The translations under genes and the position numbers were made by a program. Below are positions 53,943-58,798 of a DNA stretch of 58,798 nucleotides, one piece after another. The stretch's first letter is position 1. Each line of letters begins with the position of its first letter. The notes under the pieces were generated by a model, which saw only the letters and a list, made by a program, of their open reading frames with translations, did not search any database and had not been told where the DNA came from. The DNA is from JABHGY01 sp964525185 (GTDB lineage Bacteria > Fidelibacterota > Marinisomatia > Marinisomatales > UBA1611): NCBI GenBank assembly GCA_964525185.1, contig CAZGFQ010000011.1:1-58798 (forward strand), written 5' to 3'.

Positions 53943-54911
53943 CTAATAGGTCCTTTTTTCTATTAAATTTATAAATGAGTCTAAATCATTTCTTTTTTCT
54001 GCAGGTATTATATGTAATGCTTTTCGAGCTTCATTGAAAAATGATTCATATTTATCCATGGTTTGTTTCGCAATACCTGAATCAGTAAGAAACGTTTTAA
54101 CAGCTTCCAATGATTCTCCATTTTGATTTGATTGGAATTGTGATGTGAGTTCATTCCATTCTTTTTGAAACTGAGTTCGAGCTAATATTACGGGAAAGGT
54201 TTGCTTCCCTTCTGCCAAATCACTTCCTAAACTTTTTCCCATTTCTTCCGGGTTGGAAATGAGTTCTAATAAATCATCTTGTAGTTGAAAGCCTCTCCCC
54301 AGTTGACGGCCAAATTGATCTAAACTTTGAACAATTGAATCATCTATTCCTTCCATAATCGCTGGCAATGCAGCACATGCGCCTAATAAGGCTCCTGTTT
54401 TACAATCAATCATTTTCAAATAACTATCTTCAGAAATGGTTAAATCATTTTCGAATTCTTTATCCCAAGCTTGTCCTTCACAAATTTCTAATGTTACTTT
54501 ATTGAAATAATTCATGATTTCTGTTGCATGTGTTTCAACAAGCGTTACTTTTAGTTGGGCCAAAACAAAAATAGCATCACCTGCCAATATAGCGGTGGAT
54601 TCATCCCATTTTTCGTGAAGCGTTGGTAATCCATGGCGCGTATCATCCTTATCCATAATATCATCATGTACCAATGTAAATGTATGAAGTAATTCTACCG
54701 CAAGAGCTAAATTGGCAAGACCATCTGGGTTCGCATCCAAAGATCGTCCTGTCAGATGAACCAAAATGGGACGAAATCGCTTTCCAACTCCCTGCAATGA
54801 GAATCGAACAGGGTCATAAAGGTAATTGGGATTTTCAGGAATTGGTAAATGCGCTAATTCGCGATTTACTTCTTCTCGAATCAATTGAATATGGTTTTGA
54901 AAGTCAGTCAT
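53943..54911 (-). CDS. polyprenyl (farnesyl/geranylgeranyl-type) diphosphate synthase
   Basis: 322 aa. First Asp-rich motif LVHDDIMDKDDTRHG (about 86-100) and second FQLQDDLLEL (about 208-217), with GKRFRPILV at about 43-51. It condenses isopentenyl diphosphate with an allylic primer in the cytoplasm. Chain length cannot be fixed from these motifs. It is 2 nt upstream of PGI/PMI and overlaps the phosphomannomutase gene by 4 nt. Confidence 0.9.
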   Translation of the reverse strand: MTDFQNHIQLIREEVNRELAHLPIPENPNYLYDPVRFSLQGVGKRFRPILVHLTGRSLDANPDGLANLALAVELLHTFTLVHDDIMDKDDTRHGLPTLHEKWDESTAILAGDAIFVLAQLKVTLVETHATEIMNYFNKVTLEICEGQAWDKEFENDLTISEDSYLKMIDCKTGALLGACAALPAIMEGIDDSIVQSLDQFGRQLGRGFQLQDDLLELISNPEEMGKSLGSDLAEGKQTFPVILARTQFQKEWNELTSQFQSNQNGESLEAVKTFLTDSGIAKQTMDKYESFFNEARKALHIIPAEKRNDLDSFINLIEKRTY

Positions 54912-56278
54912 TCATCTTCTATTACAATATGACCAAACGATTGTAATTTACCAAGAACAAGTTCTTTTATTTCTTCCATTCGTTCCATGGAATTTGCTTC
55001 AAATCGAGTTACAATCACAGGCTGAGTATTCGATGAACGAACGAGTCCCCAACCATCGCCGAATCTGATTCGAACACCATCAATGGTATTACAATCATAA
55101 TTTTCTTTAAAGTATTCCAAAGCTTTTTCTGCAATGGCGAATTTTTCTTCATCGGTTCCGCAATCTAAACGCATTTCTGGTGTAGAATAATATTTAGGTA
55201 ATTCGCCTGCAATTTCAGATAATTTCCTATCAGATCTTGAGACTAATTGCATGACGCGTGCTGCTACATAAATGGCATCATCGAAACCAAAAAAGTCATC
55301 AGCAAAAAAGATGTGTCCACTCATTTCTCCACCGAATTTACATTTTAATTCTGCCATACGTTGCTTAATGAGAGAATGCCCTGTTTTCCACATGACAGGT
55401 GTTCCGCCAACTTTTTCTATGGATTCTTCTAACGCCTGTGAACATTTTACATCATATAATATTTCATCGCCCGGTTCAACAATTTCAGGAAGGAAAAGAG
55501 CCATTAATTGATCAGCCCAAATGACTTGTCCTTTCTCATCCACGACGCCCACTCGGTCTGCATCACCATCAAAAGCAAATCCTAAATCATAATCTCCGGA
55601 CGTAACTTCTGAGATTAAATCTTTTAAGTTTTTTTCAACTGTTGGATCCGGATGATGATTCGGAAATGTTCCATCCGCATCACAATAAAGTTCCGTTACT
55701 TCTACATTGTTCATTCCTTTAAATATTTCAGGCGCATTTAAACAGGCAGCAGCATTTCCACAATCCATAACCACTTTAAGTGGTCGTTCAATATTAATTT
55801 TACTTCGTATCATACGATTATAATCATCATTAATATTATACCGTGCTTCACTTCCTTCCCCAGTTTCGTAATCGTTATTTTCGATTAATTCTTTCAACGA
55901 TTGAATTGCCTGACCATAAACAGCGCCTCGCTCTATGGACATTTTAAATCCATTGAATTCTGGCGGATTATGGCTTCCGGTAATTTGAACGGCACCAAAT
56001 ACACCTAACTTAAACATACTATAATAATTAGCAGGTGTAGGTAATAATCCTAAATTTATAACATCTGTTCCTGTGGATAAAACGCCTTCAGCGAATGATT
56101 CCATTAGAGATGGAGTTGTAAGACGAATATCACCGCTTAAAGCTATTTCTTGTCCACCGGATCGTTTTATATGAGTCCCAAACGCTTTCCCAAGCGATAC
56201 AACAACGTGAGGTGGAAAATCTTCTTCTACTTTTCCTCGAATATCATATTCGCGGAAGATATATTTATTAATGTTCAT
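54908..56278 (-). CDS. phosphomannomutase/phosphoglucomutase
   Basis: 456 aa. Phosphoserine loop QITGSHNPPEFNGFK (about 96-110), metal loop AFDGDADRVGVVD (about 238-250), sugar-binding GGEMSGHIFF (about 317-326) and phosphate-binding RSSNTQPVIVTRFE (about 420-433). The AlgC/ManB-type enzyme makes mannose-1-P or glucose-1-P for surface polysaccharides. It opens the operon after a 75-nt gap holding a small hairpin (GTTTC/GAAAC, 56334-56350). Confidence 0.92.
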   Translation of the reverse strand: MNINKYIFREYDIRGKVEEDFPPHVVVSLGKAFGTHIKRSGGQEIALSGDIRLTTPSLMESFAEGVLSTGTDVINLGLLPTPANYYSMFKLGVFGAVQITGSHNPPEFNGFKMSIERGAVYGQAIQSLKELIENNDYETGEGSEARYNINDDYNRMIRSKINIERPLKVVMDCGNAAACLNAPEIFKGMNNVEVTELYCDADGTFPNHHPDPTVEKNLKDLISEVTSGDYDLGFAFDGDADRVGVVDEKGQVIWADQLMALFLPEIVEPGDEILYDVKCSQALEESIEKVGGTPVMWKTGHSLIKQRMAELKCKFGGEMSGHIFFADDFFGFDDAIYVAARVMQLVSRSDRKLSEIAGELPKYYSTPEMRLDCGTDEEKFAIAEKALEYFKENYDCNTIDGVRIRFGDGWGLVRSSNTQPVIVTRFEANSMERMEEIKELVLGKLQSFGHIVIEDE

Positions 56279-56353
56279 TTTTTTCCTTAATCTTGAAATT
56301 TTTGAGTGATGAAATTACACGAATTCAATATAGGTTTCCTTATAAGAAACAGT

Positions 56354-57262
56354 CTAATTATTTATTTTATTCGACATAACACGACGTAGAAAACCATCAT
56401 ATTTTTTGAGTGTTTGTTCTGCTTTTTCTTTTGAGCAATCTAACAATCCCATGACAATCCCTGTCTTAACTGACATACCCGATTCTGTTAGCAATGTACC
56501 GGACCGAGTAAAATCAAAGCCCGTCACTTCTTGAATAATACGTGTCCCTCGATCGACTAATTTTTCATTTACTGCCATTAAATCGACCATGAGATTTCCA
56601 TACACTTTCCCAAGTTTAATCATGGTTGTAGTGGAAATCATATTTAGAATCAATTTAGTCGCTGTTCCTGCTTTCATGCGTGTAGATCCTGTGACCACTT
56701 CTGGACCAGTTATTGCACGAATAATGACATCCACATCTGTCATTTTATATGGATTTGGATTAGTGACTAGATAAACCGTTTTGGCTCCTTGTTCTTTTGC
56801 ATGATTTAACGCAGAAACCACATAAGCTGCAGCTCCACTACATGAAATACCAATTAAAGTGTCTGTTTCATTAATTGCATATTTTTCTAAATCTTGTAAG
56901 GCGGCTTCCGATTGATCTTCTGCCCCTTCAATCGAATTTGTAAGTGCAGGTTCGCCCCCGGCTATAATACCGATAAAGAGCCCCTTCGATGCAGAATAGG
57001 TAGGTGGAATTTCGGATGCATCTAAAACACCCAAACGTCCACTGGTACCAGCACCTACATAAAATACGCGTCCTCCCCTTTTGATCGAGTCGACTGTAAA
57101 TTCAACTGTTTGGTCAATTTCGGGAATTGCCAATTCTACCGCAGATGCAATTGCTTGATCTTCTTGATTAATTGTAACCAAAATATCATGAATGGACATT
57201 GCATCAATGGTTGATGATTTTGGATTTTGTTGCTCAGTTTTAAGTTCGCCGCGTGATTTCAT
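56354..57262 (-). CDS. murQ: N-acetylmuramic acid 6-phosphate etherase
   Basis: 302 aa. LKTEQQNPKSSTID at the N-terminus, GAGTSGRLGVLDASE (about 71-85), GAEDQSEAALQDL (about 114-126) and GSTRMKAGTATK define MurQ. It cleaves the lactyl ether of MurNAc-6-P in peptidoglycan recycling. No anmK or nagZ is adjacent. Its start is only 20 bp from that of the divergent prmA, so promoters must lie partly within coding sequence. Confidence 0.94.
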   Translation of the reverse strand: MKSRGELKTEQQNPKSSTIDAMSIHDILVTINQEDQAIASAVELAIPEIDQTVEFTVDSIKRGGRVFYVGAGTSGRLGVLDASEIPPTYSASKGLFIGIIAGGEPALTNSIEGAEDQSEAALQDLEKYAINETDTLIGISCSGAAAYVVSALNHAKEQGAKTVYLVTNPNPYKMTDVDVIIRAITGPEVVTGSTRMKAGTATKLILNMISTTTMIKLGKVYGNLMVDLMAVNEKLVDRGTRIIQEVTGFDFTRSGTLLTESGMSVKTGIVMGLLDCSKEKAEQTLKKYDGFLRRVMSNKINN

Positions 57263-57282
57263 AGCCTGTAAATTACAACTTC

Positions 57283-58161
57283 ATGAAGACGTGGAAAAAC
57301 ATTACTCTTGATCTACCAAAAATGGATTTAAATCTGGTCTCAGACATTTTATCCAATTTAGATGTATTATCCTTTACCATCCTAGATAAACAAAATGAAT
57401 CTGATTCAAATTGGTTTGATGATCCTAATCATAAAATGACCATTACAGGAAATACACACAATCTTGTTTTACTCATTCATGCAAATCACGATGTAAATCA
57501 ACTCTTATTAGAGATTCAATCACTTTTAATATTGCCATTTCCTCCATCTTACAAAGAAGAAATATTTGAAGATAAAGATTGGGTCACATTTACCCAATCT
57601 CAATTTAAAGAAATCCGTATTTCTGATTCGCTTCGAATTGTTCCACCATGGGAATCAGAAACACCTTTTTCGGGGAAATCTATCTTAATTCAACCAGGTA
57701 GTGGATTTGGAACTGGGTCCCACCCTACAACTCAATTATGTTTACAATGGTTAGAAAAGAACCTTAAAGGACATGAATCTATGTTGGATTATGGCTGTGG
57801 GTCTGGCATTTTATCTATTGGCGCAAAATGGATTGGCGTTTCATTTGTGGAAGGTGTTGAGTTGGATCCACTTGCTATCAAAAATGCAAATCAAAATAAT
57901 GAGCTCAATGGATTTAATATTCCTTTCCATCATCCAGATTCATTTAACCCTAAAGAATCTTACACAGTAGTTGTTGCAAATATATTAGCGGTTATTTTAA
58001 TTCGGTTGACACCTGTTCTAGGACCACTTATTGGAGAAACATTCGTTTTATCTGGTATTCTTGAAGAACAAGCTGAAAAAGTGATTCAGTGTTATTCGAA
58101 ATGGATCCATCTTTCAATAATCGATACAAAAGATGGTTGGGTTTTACTCTCGAATTGTTGA
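57283..58161 (+). CDS. prmA: ribosomal protein L11 methyltransferase
   Basis: 292 aa. SAM-binding core with GSGFGTGSHPTTQLCLQWL (about 142-160), LDYGCGSGILSIGA (about 169-182) and VVANILAVIL (about 230-239). These are the PrmA signatures. It trimethylates L11. The N-terminal domain is divergent. The gene is on its own, reading away from murQ. Confidence 0.9.
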   Translation: MKTWKNITLDLPKMDLNLVSDILSNLDVLSFTILDKQNESDSNWFDDPNHKMTITGNTHNLVLLIHANHDVNQLLLEIQSLLILPFPPSYKEEIFEDKDWVTFTQSQFKEIRISDSLRIVPPWESETPFSGKSILIQPGSGFGTGSHPTTQLCLQWLEKNLKGHESMLDYGCGSGILSIGAKWIGVSFVEGVELDPLAIKNANQNNELNGFNIPFHHPDSFNPKESYTVVVANILAVILIRLTPVLGPLIGETFVLSGILEEQAEKVIQCYSKWIHLSIIDTKDGWVLLSNC

Positions 58162-58307
58162 ATGAAAACCTTCCTATACTTAAAATGGATACCGAATAAT
58201 TTTTACAATCGAACTGTGACTATTTTCTAAGTTATATTAAATGAAATTTAGGGCATAACAGCGTGTTACTTAGAGATTACTCTATACGTAAATGCTCTAA
58301 TTAAATA

Positions 58308-58484
58308 TTACTGCTTATGTCTATTTCGCAGTTTTTTCCAAGCCAATGCTCCCCCAGCTCCGATTAAGAGTTCTAACCCACCAATAGGTGCTTGAGAAGG
58401 TGTATCTGGAAAAGTAACCCCTTGTGCAAGTAGGATGTGTGTGATAGATATAAGTCCAATCATGAGTTTTGTATATTGTGTCAT
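58308..58484 (-). CDS. 58-residue CTERM-like exported peptide
   Basis: Read directly from the sequence. It has ATG at 58484 and TAA at 58308-58310. Residues 1-21 form a signal peptide (MTQYTKLMIGLISITHILLA). A short spacer (VTFPDTPSQ) leads to APIGGLELLIGAGGALAWKK and a basic end (LRNRHKQ). The motif, hydrophobic helix and basic tail resemble the PID/PEP-CTERM-type sorting tails of small Bacteroidetes proteins. So the mature peptide is little more than a processed tail. It lies 10 nt downstream of a T9SS cargo gene on the same strand. Function unknown; family match from memory of the motif only. Confidence 0.7.
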   Translation of the reverse strand: MTQYTKLMIGLISITHILLAQGVTFPDTPSQAPIGGLELLIGAGGALAWKKLRNRHKQ

Positions 58485-58494
58485 AATGCTTGTC

Positions 58495-58798
58495 CTACTT
58501 AATATAGGTTATCTTTTGGGTGAATATTCTTTCACCTGATTTAAGTTTTACTACATACGTGCCAGAAGATAGATTAACCGGATTCCATTGTATTTTATGT
58601 GTTCCCGGTTTTAATTGTTTGTTTATCAATGTTTCTACTAGTTGTCCTTTTAGGTTATAGATTTGTAGAGACGTAGCATTTAAAGACACAGTATGTTTAC
58701 CCGCCGAATGGCGTGGCTGTGTCTCTACGTTGATATTTGGAATATCAAATGATATCATGGTGCTAGGATTAAATGGATTCGGATAAACAGGATGTAAT
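58495..58798 (-). CDS. C-terminal part of a T9SS-sorted protein (5' end beyond window)
   Basis: The minus strand is open from the window edge to the stop at 58495, giving 100 residues. They begin HPVYPNPFNPSTMISFDIPN, the standard start of a type A T9SS sorting domain, and end GTYVVKLKSGERIFTQKI. So this is the sorting tail of a larger exported protein whose body lies outside the window. An internal Met at 58758 is not the start. It suits the presence of the PorU-like sortase candidate at 14.6-18.3 kb. Confidence 0.85.
   Translation of the reverse strand, partial: LHPVYPNPFNPSTMISFDIPNINVETQPRHSAGKHTVSLNATSLQIYNLKGQLVETLINKQLKPGTHKIQWNPVNLSSGTYVVKLKSGERIFTQKITYIK

Overview
The window is a 58.8-kb, AT-rich, gene-dense bacterial chromosome segment with almost no non-coding space. 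The longest gene-free stretch is about 160 nt, so no stretch over 300 nt lacks a gene. Gene content points to a free-living, Gram-negative-type member of the FCB superphylum. The signs are a gingipain-like (PorU-type) C25 protease, C-terminal sorting domains of the type IX secretion type (YPNPFNPST), LapA/LapB, a meso-diaminopimelate-type MurE and an UpxY/NusG-like antiterminator. Candidatus Marinimicrobia (SAR406/Neomarinimicrobiota) is my best guess; this is an inference from gene style, not a phylogeny. The sequence is a scaffold: a run of exactly 100 N lies inside sucC, and the two contig ends around it overlap by 55 identical bases.

Layout. (1) 1-3.7 kb: the edge of an exopolysaccharide locus. 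It has an SLBB export protein cut by the window edge, a CpsB/YwqE-type phosphatase, a four-helix-bundle (S23/IVS) gene framed by complementary short repeats, a winged-helix + GHKL ATPase + STAS-like regulator, and a divergent UpxY-type antiterminator. (2) 3.7-5.6 kb: an L-2-hydroxyglutarate-oxidase-like flavoprotein, an exported nickel superoxide dismutase, and a selenocysteine tRNA (selC) on the minus strand. (3) 5.6-14.5 kb, minus strand: miaB-lapA-lapB-SPOR protein-selC, an M23 peptidase, a small coiled-coil protein, then aconitase-serA. (4) 14.6-20.3 kb, plus strand: porU-like protease, maf, arfB, rodZ-like. (5) 20.4-37.2 kb: a complete division and cell-wall cluster mraZ-rsmH-ftsL-ftsI-murE-murF-mraY-murD-ftsW-murG-murC-murB-ftsQ-ftsA-ftsZ. 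It begins with a clear promoter carrying MraZ boxes and ends in a strong terminator; ftsZ is bracketed by a perfect 19-nt inverted repeat. (6) 37.2-45.8 kb: rpmB, a GNAT acetyltransferase, dusB, pruA, sucC-sucD, ndk, a SPOR lipoprotein and a polytopic membrane protein. (7) 45.8-52.4 kb: yceD-rpmF-plsX-fabH-fabD-fabG-acpP-fabF-rnc, the classic fatty-acid operon. (8) 52.4-57.3 kb, minus strand: murQ, phosphomannomutase, polyprenyl synthetase, PGI/PMI and a bifunctional-nuclease-family protein; prmA diverges from murQ. (9) The right edge holds a 58-residue CTERM-like surface peptide and the tail of a T9SS cargo protein.

Most genes are housekeeping. The parts most worth a second look are the repeat-framed S23 cassette, the long inverted repeats around ftsZ and in the upxY leader, the two opposed pairs of MraZ boxes, the signal-peptide-bearing Ni-SOD, the miaB...selC cluster, and the small CTERM-like gene. 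Two genes are shorter than 60 codons (rpmF and the CTERM peptide) and were read directly from the sequence.
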